Assembly (NCBI RefSeq): GCF_024585265.1
Contig: NZ_CP036533.1
Span: 6,767,001-6,831,000, forward strand
Direction: 5' to 3'
DNA length: 64,000 nucleotides
Source: Bradyrhizobium sp. WBAH42
Lineage (GTDB): Bacteria > Pseudomonadota > Alphaproteobacteria > Rhizobiales > Xanthobacteraceae
In this document: piece by piece, positions 11,281 through 19,787 of the stretch
Numbering within the stretch: position 1 is the stretch's first letter
How the letters are laid out: the number at the start of each line of letters is the position of its first letter
The notes under the pieces: model-generated
Told to the model about the DNA's origin: nothing
What the model saw: only the letters and a program-made list of their open reading frames with translations
Databases searched by the model: none
Program-made: the position numbers and the translations under genes

Positions 11281-11336
11281 GCCGCGGAACAGAAGCGGCC
11301 TCGCGCCGTTTGCATCGATCTGACAGGAGCAGATCG

Positions 11337-11594
11337 ATGACCAACATCTCAAAGGCGCTCGCAGTCTCGCTGTCGGGCGCCTTTCTTTTGACTGCCGCGG
11401 GCGCATTCGCTCAGAGCAGCACGACGCCGCCGACCACGGCCACGCGGCCCACCGGGCCCGACCAGAATTCGCTGCCCAACGCCAACGCCCCGCCCGCCTC
11501 CACCACCCAGACCACCGGGCAGCACAACCCCGATCCCAAGATTCGCGAGATGAACCAGAAGGAAAAGGACAAGGTCGAGCGCGAGGGGAAGTAG
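11337..11594 (+). CDS. Small exported Pro/Thr/Ala-rich protein
   Basis: 85 aa with a clear signal peptide (residues 1-25, ending A-F-A-Q). The mature part is low complexity and rich in Thr, Pro, Asn and Ala, and the tail is highly charged ([11 protein letters not shown]). CAGGAGCAG precedes the chosen ATG. It follows the molybdenum hydroxylase by 56 bases in the same direction and could be co-transcribed. No function is recognised; it looks like a small periplasmic protein of the kind frequent in Bradyrhizobium. A similar product is encoded at 18069-18356. Confidence 0.7.
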   Translation: MTNISKALAVSLSGAFLLTAAGAFAQSSTTPPTTATRPTGPDQNSLPNANAPPASTTQTTGQHNPDPKIREMNQKEKDKVEREGK

Positions 11595-11617
11595 GTTTAG
11601 CGCCTGCGCATTGATGC

Positions 11618-11812
11618 GCCCTCTCCGGTTTTGTCCGCCGAAGCCTTGGCGAAGGCGATGTGGGAGAGGGCAGCGACGCTGGTCGATGCGCGCTCACTTG
11701 GGTGAGGGGTCTGCCTCTGCGCGCCAATCTCCCGATGAAAGCGCGCGGATAGAACCCCTCGTCCGGCGCTTCGCGCCACCTCTTCCCACAGGGGGAGAAG
11801 GAAGAGCCACAC
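11618..11812. repeat. Intergenic palindromic repeat element
   Basis: A non-coding block made of nested inverted repeats: GCCCTCTCC at 11618-11626 pairs with 11663-11671, and GAGGGGT shortly after pairs with ACCCCTC further on. The sequence style (G-rich runs, C-T-C-A-C-T-T-G-G-G-T-G-A-G-G-G-G) resembles interspersed palindromic repeats common in bradyrhizobial genomes. It sits between two convergent genes, where it may also help end transcription. Confidence 0.55.
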
Positions 11813-11888
11813 AAAATGCGGCGGACGTTGCCGTCCGCCGCATTCGCCACCCCCCTGCTGCTCCGCTTCTGTCGATCCGCCCGCGGAG

Positions 11889-13628
11889 CTATTTCTTCAG
11901 CGCGAAGACCCAGATGACGCCGCCCTGCGGCACGTTGGCTTCGATGCCGATGTTGTTGGTCACGAGCGCGTCCTGGATGCGCTGCGCGTCGACGCCCCAT
12001 CCCGACTGGATCGCGATGTATTGCGTGCCGTCGATCTCGTAGGACACCGGCATGCCGACGATGCCGGAGTTGGTCTTCTGCTCCCACAACAATTCGCCCG
12101 TCTTGGCGTGGAAGGCGCGGAAATAGCGGTCGTTGGTCCCTCCGACGAAGACGAGATCGCCCGCGGTCGCCGTGACCGATCCGAACAGTTGCGACTTTGG
12201 GAAGTTGTGCTGCCAGACCTTCTTGCCGGTTGCGGGATCCCAGGCCTGGAGCTCGCCAAAATGATCCGCACCCGGCTTCGTCTTCAGGCCGATATCTTCC
12301 GGCTTGGTGCCGAGCCAGAGCTCGCCCAGCTTGAGCGGCACTTTCTCGCCGGTAAAGCCGCCGCAGAAATTCTCGTTGGCGGGCACGTAGACGAGGCCGG
12401 TCTTCTGGCTGTAGGCCGCCGACGGCCAGTCCTTGCCGCCCCACAGCGACGGGCAGAACTCCACGCGCTTGCCCATGACCGGCTTGTGCGCGGGGTCGAC
12501 GATCGGCTTGCCGGTCTCGGGTTCGATGCCCTTCCAGACGTCGGTGAAGACGAACGGCCAGCCGGCGACGTAGTTGATCTTGGTCGGCGTGCGCTCGAGC
12601 ACCCAGAAGATCGCGTCGCGTCCCGGATGGACCAGGCTCTTGATGTTGCGGCCATCGCGTTGCAGGTCGATCAGCATCGGTGCTTCGACCTCGTCCCAAT
12701 CCCAGGAATCGTTCTGGTGATACTGGTGATAGGTCTTGATCTTGCCGGTGTTGGGATCGAGCGCGAGCACTGATGACGTGTAGAGATTGTCGCCGGGATG
12801 CGAGTCGCCCGGCCACGGCGCGGCGTTGCCGACACCCCAATAGATCGTCTTGGTCTCTTTGTCGTAATTGCCTGTCATCCAGGCCGACCCACCGCCGTTC
12901 TTCCAGTCGTCGCCTTGCCAGGTGTCGTGACCGGGCTCGCCTTCACCGGGGATGGTGTAGGTCCGCCACAGCTCCTTGCCGTCCTTGGCATCATAAGCCA
13001 CGATATAGCCACGCACGCCGAACTCGCCGCCGGAGCCGCCGACGATGACCTTACCGTCAACGATCAATGGCATCAGGGTCAGGTACTGGCCCTTCCTGTA
13101 GTCCTGCACCTTCGTGTCCCACAGCACCTTGCCGGTCTTGGCATCGAGCGCGACCACGTGGTCGTCCGTGGTGGCGAGGTAGAGCTTGTCCTCCCAGAGG
13201 CCGACGCCGCGGTTGGTCGGATGCAGTTGGAACAGATCGTCAGGAAGCTGCCGCTTGTAGCGCCAGTATTCGTCGCCGGTCTTCGCATTCAGCGCGATCA
13301 CCTGCCCCATCGGGGTCGTCACGAACATCGCGCCATTGTTGACGATCGGCGGTGCCTGATGGCCTTCGACCACGCCGGTGGCGAAGGTCCAGACCGGTGT
13401 GAGGTTCTTCACGTTGGAGGTATTGATCTGGTCGAGCGGGCTAAAGCCGTGCCCGTCATAGGTGCGCCGGTAGAGCATCCAATTGCCTGGCTCCGGATTT
13501 TCGAGCCGCTGCGAAGTGACGGGCGAATAATTCTCGATCGGGCCAGCCAGCGCGGCGGTCGAAACGAGGCAGGTGAAGGCGACGAAGCCGGACAGGTAGA
13601 ATTGCTTCCTGGTCATGGAGAGTTTCAT
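11889..13628 (-). CDS. PQQ-dependent alcohol dehydrogenase, atypical (no vicinal cysteine pair)
   Basis: 579 aa periplasmic quinoprotein of the methanol/ethanol dehydrogenase group. The signal peptide ends near residue 29. Asp310 and Asp312 in D-S-W-D-W-D-E-V match the catalytic Asp and the extra Asp two positions later that marks lanthanide enzymes. The motif G-G-S-G-G-E-F-G-V is near 200. Where other members have two adjacent cysteines that form a disulfide over PQQ (L-H-P-T-N-R-G-V, around 135), none is present here. The start is set by AAAGGGGA six bases upstream. A Rieske gene lies 119 bases upstream in the same direction, with no cytochrome c gene nearby. The substrate is unknown. Confidence 0.9.
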   Translation of the reverse strand: MKLSMTRKQFYLSGFVAFTCLVSTAALAGPIENYSPVTSQRLENPEPGNWMLYRRTYDGHGFSPLDQINTSNVKNLTPVWTFATGVVEGHQAPPIVNNGAMFVTTPMGQVIALNAKTGDEYWRYKRQLPDDLFQLHPTNRGVGLWEDKLYLATTDDHVVALDAKTGKVLWDTKVQDYRKGQYLTLMPLIVDGKVIVGGSGGEFGVRGYIVAYDAKDGKELWRTYTIPGEGEPGHDTWQGDDWKNGGGSAWMTGNYDKETKTIYWGVGNAAPWPGDSHPGDNLYTSSVLALDPNTGKIKTYHQYHQNDSWDWDEVEAPMLIDLQRDGRNIKSLVHPGRDAIFWVLERTPTKINYVAGWPFVFTDVWKGIEPETGKPIVDPAHKPVMGKRVEFCPSLWGGKDWPSAAYSQKTGLVYVPANENFCGGFTGEKVPLKLGELWLGTKPEDIGLKTKPGADHFGELQAWDPATGKKVWQHNFPKSQLFGSVTATAGDLVFVGGTNDRYFRAFHAKTGELLWEQKTNSGIVGMPVSYEIDGTQYIAIQSGWGVDAQRIQDALVTNNIGIEANVPQGGVIWVFALKK

Positions 13629-13747
13629 GGACGTTCCCCTTTTTCATCCGCTTGAATTCTTGTTGTGAATTCTTGTCGTTCGTCCCGTCGTCCGCCGCGT
13701 CGGCGGAGGCGGCCGTTCGTGACGCGGGCCCAGCCCGCAACCGTCCA

Positions 13748-14401
13748 TCATCCTGGCTGTGTGCCACCTACCTTTCCCATGAAATTGCCGGCGACGCTGA
13801 GCGAACCGTCAGCGAGCGCCAGCGGCAGCGCTGCAAGCCGCCGCGGTGCCGGCCCGAACACGACCTGCGCGCCCGCGCGGGGATCGAATTCGGAGTTGTG
13901 GCACATGCACTTGAACACCTCCTTGTCGCCGACATCGCTCTTCACCCAGGCGGTGACGGGACAGCCCGCATGCGAGCAGATCGCCGAATAGGCGATGATG
14001 CCGTCGACGGCCCGCGCGCGGGTCTTCTCGTCGAGGTCGGCGGGATCAAGCTTGATGATCAGGATCTCGTTGAGCCGTGAGGCGCTGCGCACCACCGCTG
14101 AGGTGGGGTCCTTCGGCCAGGCATGGACCGGCGGTCCGCCGGCCTTGAGATCGGCCGCGGTGATGAGCTTTCCCTCCTGGTCACCTTCGGAGAAGACGAG
14201 CAGGTCGCCTTTCTGCGGCCGCTCATCCGAGCCGGGCGGATCCTCACCTGCGCGGGCCTGGGTGGAACAGCCGAGGCACGCTGTCGTCGCGAGCGCACCG
14301 AGCAGCATGGATCGCCGCGTCTGCTCGGCACCCGCATCGACGTCGGGTTCCGCAGCACTCTCTGAGGATTGTGAATTAGTATCGACCGATGCGCGAGCCA
14401 T
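13748..14401 (-). CDS. Tat-exported Rieske [2Fe-2S] protein
   Basis: 217 aa. A twin-arginine signal (T-R-R-S-M-L-L-G-A-L, about residues 28-37) is followed by a hydrophobic run. The Rieske motifs C-S-H-A-G-C and C-M-C-H-N-S-E-F-D supply two Cys and two His cluster ligands plus the flanking disulfide cysteines. I chose the ATG at 14401; the frame stays open to 14494, but that would place about 30 unrelated residues before the signal. It is encoded just upstream of the PQQ dehydrogenase, in the same direction, so it may be that enzyme's electron acceptor or link to the respiratory chain. It is not the cytochrome bc1 subunit, since no bc1 genes are near. Confidence 0.85.
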   Translation of the reverse strand: MARASVDTNSQSSESAAEPDVDAGAEQTRRSMLLGALATTACLGCSTQARAGEDPPGSDERPQKGDLLVFSEGDQEGKLITAADLKAGGPPVHAWPKDPTSAVVRSASRLNEILIIKLDPADLDEKTRARAVDGIIAYSAICSHAGCPVTAWVKSDVGDKEVFKCMCHNSEFDPRAGAQVVFGPAPRRLAALPLALADGSLSVAGNFMGKVGGTQPG

Positions 14402-14646
14402 GCCCGTTAGCAGGCACTGGAACTCTGCCGAAAACAAGGCGAAGACTTGGCGCCGCAGTGCATCAATGTGGCTTTGCTCGCGTTGATTGAGCAAGACTAA
14501 ATGCGTTCCAGCGCGTTTTCGCGAATTCTACATCGCATTGCGCGAACGGCATGATGATTTTGCAGATCAGATCGATGCTGCGGGAATTGGTGCGGCGCGC
14601 CATCACGCAACGCGAGCTGCACCTTTCTCAGGCAGGCATTTTGTAT

Positions 14647-15159
14647 TCACGACCTGAGCACGTGACGCGGCGAAGCGATGCGGCCCGCAAGTGTTGCCGA
14701 CGCCATTTCAAAACTGTCGGCGATACGACGCGCCTTGTCGATGAACAGCGCAGCCGCCGCCGGCGGGCAGACCTCGCGCGCGGTCTGCTCGAACAGCTCG
14801 AGCCAGCGATCGAAATGGCCTCCGGCCAGGCTCAGCGGCAGGTGTGCCCGCATCGGCGAGCCATGATAGCGGCCACTCATCAACACGACTGACGACCAGA
14901 AATCCCTGAGCTTGGCGAGATGCTCGTCCCAGTTCTGCACGACGGCGAAGACGGGCCCGAGCAGCGTGTCCTCACGCACGCGTCCGTAGAAGCGGGTGAC
15001 GAGTTCTGCGATCATCTCCTCGGTGATCCCGGTGCGCTCGATCGCATCCTGGGTCAACAGGTTCCGCCGCGCGGCCGCAGCTTCCCGCTCGGCCTTCAGT
15101 CGATCCGACATGTCCTTTGTTATCCGTTCCGTTGTTCCCGCAGGCTGCCCGTTCGACAT
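14647..15159 (-). CDS. Truncated haemoglobin, group III
   Basis: 170 aa, or 154 if translation starts at the Met at 15111. The globin part has the short helices of truncated haemoglobins: R-F-Y-G-R-V (Tyr of helix B), L-G-P-V-F-A, a Trp-rich F-W-S-S-V-V, then M-R-A-H-L-P-L with the likely proximal His, and H-F-D-R-W-L-E-L-F. This combination is typical of group III. Such proteins bind oxygen or nitric oxide in the cytoplasm, though their exact roles remain debated. It lies 245 bases upstream of the Rieske gene on the same strand. The N-terminal extension rich in Ala and Arg is longer than usual, and neither start has a strong ribosome site. Confidence 0.87.
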   Translation of the reverse strand: MSNGQPAGTTERITKDMSDRLKAEREAAAARRNLLTQDAIERTGITEEMIAELVTRFYGRVREDTLLGPVFAVVQNWDEHLAKLRDFWSSVVLMSGRYHGSPMRAHLPLSLAGGHFDRWLELFEQTAREVCPPAAAALFIDKARRIADSFEMASATLAGRIASPRHVLRS

Positions 15160-15249
15160 TGTCGGGCCAATTGCGCGCGGCGTCTTTGTCGCAGCGCAAA
15201 TTGCGGGGATCTGACGGCGGACGCTAGGTGCCCGCCGCCAATGCCTTCA

Positions 15250-16101
15250 TCAGGCGGTATAGGTGTAAAAGCCCTGCCCGGTCTTGCGGCCGAGATGGCC
15301 GGCATCGACCATCTCCTTCAGCAGCGGGGCTGGCCGATATTTAGGATCGTTGAAGCCCTTGTAAAAGACCTCCATCACCGAAAGCATGGTGTCGAGCCCG
15401 ACGAGATCGGCAAGTGCGAGCGGCCCGATCGGATGGTTGCAGCCGAGCTTCATGCCGGCGTCGATCTCCTCCGCCGTCGCGATGCCCTCCTGCAGCGCGA
15501 AGATCGCCTCGTTGATCATCGGGCACAGGATGCGGTTGACGGCGAAGCCCGGGCTGTTCTTGGCCGTGATCGCCACCTTGCCGACGCGCTTGGCGAAATC
15601 CAGCGCCTTCGCATGAGTGTCGTCCGAGGTCTGCAGCCCACGGATGAGTTCGAGCAGCGCCATCACCGGCACCGGGTTGAAGAAGTGCATGCCGATGAAG
15701 CGGTCGGGACGGTCGGTCGCCGCCGCGAGCTTCGTGATCGAGATCGAAGAGGTGTTGGTTGCGACCAGCGTGCGCGGCGACAGCGTGGCGCAGAGATCCT
15801 TCAGGATCTTGACCTTGAGCTCCTCGTTCTCGGTAGCGGCCTCGATGACGAGGTCGCAATCCGACAGCTTCGCCCGGTCGGTGGTGCCGGTGATGCGCTT
15901 GAGCGTCGCCTCGCGGTCGGCCGCCGACATCTTCTCTTTCTTGACCAGCCGCTCGAGGCTTCCGCCGACGGTCGACAGGCCGCGGTTCACCGCCGCGTCG
16001 GAAATATCGACCATCACGACCGACAGGCCCGCGGCGGCGCAGACCTGCGCGATGCCGTTCCCCATGGTCCCTGCCCCGATGATGCCAACGGTCTGGATCA
16101 T
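15250..16101 (-). CDS. hbdA: 3-hydroxybutyryl-CoA dehydrogenase
   Basis: 283 aa cytoplasmic NAD(P)-dependent enzyme acting on 3-hydroxyacyl-CoA in butyrate or poly-hydroxybutyrate metabolism. The Rossmann motif [14 protein letters not shown] is at the N-terminus. The catalytic His lies in the G-M-H-F-F-N-P-V motif with the Glu of I-E-A-A-T-E-N-E. The C-terminal helices include [16 protein letters not shown]. The start at 16101 follows AAGGATG; a longer upstream extension has no signal. The length is standard for the single-domain enzyme. It stands alone and is divergent from tupB. Confidence 0.95.
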   Translation of the reverse strand: MIQTVGIIGAGTMGNGIAQVCAAAGLSVVMVDISDAAVNRGLSTVGGSLERLVKKEKMSAADREATLKRITGTTDRAKLSDCDLVIEAATENEELKVKILKDLCATLSPRTLVATNTSSISITKLAAATDRPDRFIGMHFFNPVPVMALLELIRGLQTSDDTHAKALDFAKRVGKVAITAKNSPGFAVNRILCPMINEAIFALQEGIATAEEIDAGMKLGCNHPIGPLALADLVGLDTMLSVMEVFYKGFNDPKYRPAPLLKEMVDAGHLGRKTGQGFYTYTA

Positions 16102-16427
16102 TGCGTCACATCCTTCATCCTTGCGGGCGAGCCAGTTGCAGCCCGGCCCCATTGTTCCTGCATCAGGGTCTAGCACCGCCGTTCGGCTGGCGCGACCCGA
16201 TCCTGTTCCTTAGCGCATCCGAGGCCGGAATAAAGCCGCCCGCGGGGGCGGCCAGTTGCCTCGATTGTGGGTCCCTGGCCGCGTTTTCCGGTCATCCTGA
16301 GCCTTGCTCCAACCCCCCGTGGGGCTGCCCAACCGTTGGGGGCTACCGCGGGCCTTGATTATGGCAGCGGCAGCAGCGAGAAGGGCGGCGCGGGGCTGCC
16401 GCGGAACAGGAGCTTGGCCCGAGACGG
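16102..16427. promoter_or_regulatory. Divergent intergenic region hbdA / tupB with small hairpins
   Basis: A 326-bp region without a gene. Compact G/C-rich inverted repeats are visible: GCCGCCC at 16235-16241 pairs with 16246-16252, and two mini-hairpins (C-C-C-C-C-G-T-G-G-G-G and C-C-C-A-A-C-C-G-T-T-G-G-G) lie around 16315-16345 in the tupB leader. They could be part of a structured leader controlling the tungstate permease, but I could not match a known riboswitch. Confidence 0.4.
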
Positions 16428-17126
16428 ATGAACGATTTCGCACGATCCATCGGTGCCGCCTTTGCGCTGATCGGCGAGGCCGACACCGAGCTATTGGGCA
16501 TCGTCGCCTTGTCCGTAAGGGTCAGCCTGACCGCCAGCATCCTCGCACTTCTGATCGGCGCCCCCTTTGGAGCCCTGCTTGCGATCACCCGCTTCCGGGG
16601 ACGCCAAGTCATCGTCATTCTGACCAATGCGCTGCTCGGCCTTCCACCGGTCGTGGTCGGGCTCGCCCTCTATCTCCTGCTGTCGCGGTCCGGCCCGTTC
16701 GGGGCGGCGGGCTTGCTGTTCACGCCAGCCGCCATGGTGATCGCGCAGACGCTGCTGGCGACGCCCATCGTGGTGGCGCTGGTGCACCGGCCGGCAAGCC
16801 TGTTGTGGGCGGAGTATGGCGACCTGGCGCGGATCGACGGATTGTCGGCCCTGCGCAGCATGGCCCTGCTGTTCGCGCTCGGCCGGACCTCGCTGCTGAC
16901 GGCCTTTCTCGCCGCGTTCGGGCGCGCCATCGCGGAAGTCGGCGCCATCATCATCGTCGGCGGCAATATCCGCGGCTTCACCCGCACGATGACGACGGCG
17001 ATCGCACTGGAAACCAGCAAAGGCGACCTGCCGCTGGCGCTCGGACTCGGGCTGATCCTGCTCGCACTCAGCGTCGCGGTGTCGACCGTCGCCTTCGTCC
17101 TAGTGGGGCGCGTTGGGGAAAAATAG
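16428..17126 (+). CDS. tupB: Tungstate ABC transporter permease
   Basis: 232 aa inner-membrane permease with about five to six helices. The cytoplasmic loop A-R-I-D-G-L-S-A-L-R-S near residue 130 corresponds to the ATPase-contact loop. The early stretch S-V-R-V-S-L-T-A-S and the later A-F-G-R-A-I-A-E-V-G-A-I-I-I-V-G-G-N-I are characteristic of TupB/WtpB-type oxyanion permeases. It is encoded tail to tail with the binding protein TupA: the last 27 bases of the two genes overlap on opposite strands. No ATPase gene (tupC) is within the window on either side, so the third component must come from elsewhere. Confidence 0.88.
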   Translation: MNDFARSIGAAFALIGEADTELLGIVALSVRVSLTASILALLIGAPFGALLAITRFRGRQVIVILTNALLGLPPVVVGLALYLLLSRSGPFGAAGLLFTPAAMVIAQTLLATPIVVALVHRPASLLWAEYGDLARIDGLSALRSMALLFALGRTSLLTAFLAAFGRAIAEVGAIIIVGGNIRGFTRTMTTAIALETSKGDLPLALGLGLILLALSVAVSTVAFVLVGRVGEK

Positions 17127-17909
17127 CTGCTCGCCGCCGACCTTGTACCCGGCGATCGCTTCCTGCCCTTGCGGCGAAATCAGCCAGTCGATGAAGGCCT
17201 GTCCCTCCTTGGCCTTCACGTTCGGATGCTTTTCAGGATTCACCAGCATGACGCCGTACTGGTTGAAGAGCCGCTTGTCCCCCTCGGTCAGGATGGCGAG
17301 TTCGCCGCGGTTTTTGAACGACAGCCAGGTGCCGCGGTCCGACAGGAGGTAGGCGTTCCACGACGAGGCCATGTTCAGCGCCGGGCCCATGCCCTGGCCG
17401 ATCTCCCGATACCAAGTGTCCTTGCCGGCACTGAGGTCGACGCCGGCCTCCTTCCAGAGCCTCAGCTCGGCCGCATGCGTGCCGGACTTGTCGCCGCGCG
17501 AGATGAACGGCGCTTTCGCGGTCGCAATCCTGCGCAGCGCCTCGACCACGTCCTTGCTGCCCGAGATCTGCGCTGGATCGCTCTTGGGGCCGACGATGAC
17601 GAAGTCGTTGTACATGACGTCGAAGCGCTTCACGCCCTGCCCTTCGGACATGAACTTGTCCTCGGCGGGCCTGTCGTGGACGAACACCACGTCGGCATCG
17701 CCGCGCCGCCCGATATCCAGAGCCTGGCCGGTGCCGACGGCGACGACCTTCACGCCGATGCCTTCGGCCTTCGCGAACAGCGGCAGCAGATGGCCGAACA
17801 GCCCCGACTGTTCCGTCGAGGTGGTCGACGCCACGGTGATGGTGCGATCCTGTGCGGATGCGATGGTGGACCAGAGCAGAACCGCTCCGATGGTGGCAAG
17901 CTTCCTCAT
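17100..17909 (-). CDS. tupA: Tungstate ABC transporter substrate-binding protein
   Basis: 269 aa periplasmic protein with a signal peptide (cleavage after A-S-A-Q, residue 20). The T-T-S-T-E-Q-S-G-L-F motif at residues 29-38 is the oxyanion-binding hallmark of TupA, and S-R-G-D-K-S-G-T-H further on completes the site. The ATG at 17909 is chosen because the open frame upstream carries no signal and would precede the secretion sequence. It is on the strand opposite to tupB and overlaps its 3' end. Tungstate or molybdate is the expected ligand; molybdenum enzymes are encoded at 8.5-11.3 kb and 35.6-37.9 kb, but a link is only suggestive. Confidence 0.92.
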   Translation of the reverse strand: MRKLATIGAVLLWSTIASAQDRTITVASTTSTEQSGLFGHLLPLFAKAEGIGVKVVAVGTGQALDIGRRGDADVVFVHDRPAEDKFMSEGQGVKRFDVMYNDFVIVGPKSDPAQISGSKDVVEALRRIATAKAPFISRGDKSGTHAAELRLWKEAGVDLSAGKDTWYREIGQGMGPALNMASSWNAYLLSDRGTWLSFKNRGELAILTEGDKRLFNQYGVMLVNPEKHPNVKAKEGQAFIDWLISPQGQEAIAGYKVGGEQLFFPNAPH

Positions 17910-18068
17910 GCGCCGTCCCCGATCAGACAATGACGGTTCTGAAATAGCGGCTCGCGACGACGACGGGAACCCCGACTTGGATCGCAACGAGAGCAAGTGC
18001 TGCCGCGCATCGGCAGGAACGTGGTCTGCGCATGCGAGTTGTCCGGGATGCAAGTCAAGGAGAATCCG

Positions 18069-18356
18069 ATGAAGAAGATCATCCTGGCAGCCGCATGCGT
18101 CATGGCGCTGGCGACAGGTGGCGCTTTCGCGCAGACACAACCCGCACCCGGCGCATCCGGTCAGGGCGATGTCGGCCCCTCATCGCGAGGCCCGGCAACC
18201 AAGGGAATGACGACAGGACGTTCATCGAACATGCAGAACGAGGCCAGCGACGGCAAGGGCGCGCAGTCGCCTTCGGCCGGCGGCAGCGACACCAACAACA
18301 TGAGCAGCCAGGCCGGCGGCAGTGCGGGTACCGGCGGCACCGGCTCCGGCAAGTGA
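18069..18356 (+). CDS. Small exported Gly/Ser-rich protein
   Basis: 95 aa. Signal peptide 1-21 (M-K-K-I-I-L-A-A-A, cleavage A-F-A-Q). The mature chain is low complexity, rich in Gly, Ser, Ala and Gln, and ends in a Gly/Thr/Ser run. CAAGGAGAA stands before the ATG. It is divergent from tupA (159 bases apart) and similar in style to the product at 11337-11594. I do not recognise a family; a small periplasmic or envelope protein is likely. Confidence 0.7.
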   Translation: MKKIILAAACVMALATGGAFAQTQPAPGASGQGDVGPSSRGPATKGMTTGRSSNMQNEASDGKGAQSPSAGGSDTNNMSSQAGGSAGTGGTGSGK

Positions 18357-18449
18357 CCTGAGGATCCAATATCTCTAGGGATGCGAGTCAATTGAAGCAA
18401 TCGCGAACGGCACTCCACTCTGCGGAGCGGCATTCGCCCCGCAGAATGG

Positions 18450-19724
18450 ATGCGCGGATGTTCTGCAATTGGTCCTGCCTACGTTGACACGGGTGTGACG
18501 GCCGGGGCAGGTTTTCACATTGCTGACGAATCAGCGATTGCCTCACGCCGAGCACCTCTTGGACAACTCCCAGTGCTTTCGAGACTGATATCGTTGCTGC
18601 GCCGCATTCCAGCGGTGAACTGGGCGTTTTCCCGGCTTCGGCCTGTGCCGCACAGCGGCAACCTCGACGTCGCGCCGACTGCAGAGGCTTCATCTGCCAT
18701 CGCCGAAGACGTTGCCAGCACTACTCCAGAGCCAATCGCCGAGATCAGCTATGATCCAGTCCACGATGAGGCTGATCTCGCCGCCACCGCTCCGGTCGCG
18801 GAGAACGATGCGGCTGTGTCGGTCGTCGCGGACATTGCGGCCGACGATACCTGCATCGGCGACTCATCTTCAGAGTTGGCAACGGCAATCGAGGCGCCTG
18901 CGGCGCCGCCAGCGACCGAGGAGGCGTTGGCTGCATCGGCCGGTGTGGAGAACGAGCCAGTTGCAGCCTCCGATCTCGCCGTCGTGGACGATGATGCATC
19001 GCCTGCTGGAATCTCTGCAGAGATCGACTCTGCCACCGCAGAAGAGATTGTGGCTTCATCAGCAGACGTCGCGACCGCTTCGGCCGATCTCCCTGCCCTC
19101 ATCATCGAGGCTGCCCCCTCGCCCGACGTATCCCTCGATCTCGTACCCGATGCCGCCGAAGCAATCCCGGTCGACGTCGAGAACGTGGCGGCTGTTGTCT
19201 CTGAAGCCAGCGCCGAGATCGATCCGGCGCCCGTTGTCGCAATCGCGCCGACGCCCGCAAATGATGTTCCGCTCGCCACGGCCATTGCGGCGGTAGCCAA
19301 CGAGTCATCCAGCGACGTCGCGGAAGCTGAACCAGCTCCGGCTCTCACGTCTCCTTCGCCAGAGATCCGCAGCGCACCGAAAGTTCGCGCGCGCGCCGTA
19401 GAGCCCGCCGACCGCGCCGCGCTGATCCGGCAGCGCTGGGCCGAGAGCGGAATCAGGATGTGGAATCCGCAGCTTCACGGCACCGGCGAGGCCGCGCTGA
19501 ACATCCAGGGAAGCGTCGGGCTGCTGCCGCCGGCGGCCGGCGAGACAATGCCGCGCTACGACAAGCTGGAATTCAGGATGCTCGGCGGACAGATCGTCTG
19601 TGAGGGCGTCATCGTCGAGGCCCCCGTGCAGGCGGGCCATCGGAGCTTCACGCGGCTCGCCGAGCCGCGGAGCATCGAGCGGATTCGCGAGCCGGCGCGC
19701 GAGCGCCAGGCCGTTCTCGCCTGA
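18450..19724 (+). CDS. Large Ala/Glu/Val-rich low-complexity protein with a conserved-looking C-terminal segment
   Basis: Up to 424 aa; the exact start is uncertain because no clear ribosome site precedes the first ATG. Residues 75-320 are strongly biased toward Ala, Val, Asp, Glu, Pro and Ser, with no predicted fold and a very acidic charge. From about 325 the composition changes to a folded-looking stretch: I-R-Q-R-W-A-E-S-G-I-R-M-W-N-P, then P-R-Y-D-K-L-E-F-R-M-L-G-G and a basic tail. This looks like a disordered acidic linker tethering a small globular domain. There is no signal peptide. The function is unknown. Most synonymous third positions are G or C, supporting that it is translated. 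Confidence 0.65.
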   Translation: MRGCSAIGPAYVDTGVTAGAGFHIADESAIASRRAPLGQLPVLSRLISLLRRIPAVNWAFSRLRPVPHSGNLDVAPTAEASSAIAEDVASTTPEPIAEISYDPVHDEADLAATAPVAENDAAVSVVADIAADDTCIGDSSSELATAIEAPAAPPATEEALAASAGVENEPVAASDLAVVDDDASPAGISAEIDSATAEEIVASSADVATASADLPALIIEAAPSPDVSLDLVPDAAEAIPVDVENVAAVVSEASAEIDPAPVVAIAPTPANDVPLATAIAAVANESSSDVAEAEPAPALTSPSPEIRSAPKVRARAVEPADRAALIRQRWAESGIRMWNPQLHGTGEAALNIQGSVGLLPPAAGETMPRYDKLEFRMLGGQIVCEGVIVEAPVQAGHRSFTRLAEPRSIERIREPARERQAVLA

Positions 19725-19787
19725 TCCTTTCGTCTGCGACCACCACGAGAATGTGCTAGGCTGATGTCCCGACATGGGAGATCCCAG

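Noticed and set aside
8824..12840. Minus-strand open frame of 1338 codons
   Set aside because: It runs antisense through the molybdenum hydroxylase, the small exported protein and a PQQ dehydrogenase frame. Its product is Arg/Asp/Leu-rich and unlike any protein, a normal artefact of high-GC DNA.
18398..18449. GCGGAGCGGC palindrome-like stretch upstream of the Ala-rich protein as an operator
   Set aside because: The inverted repeat is short and imperfect, and could not be told apart from GC-rich background.
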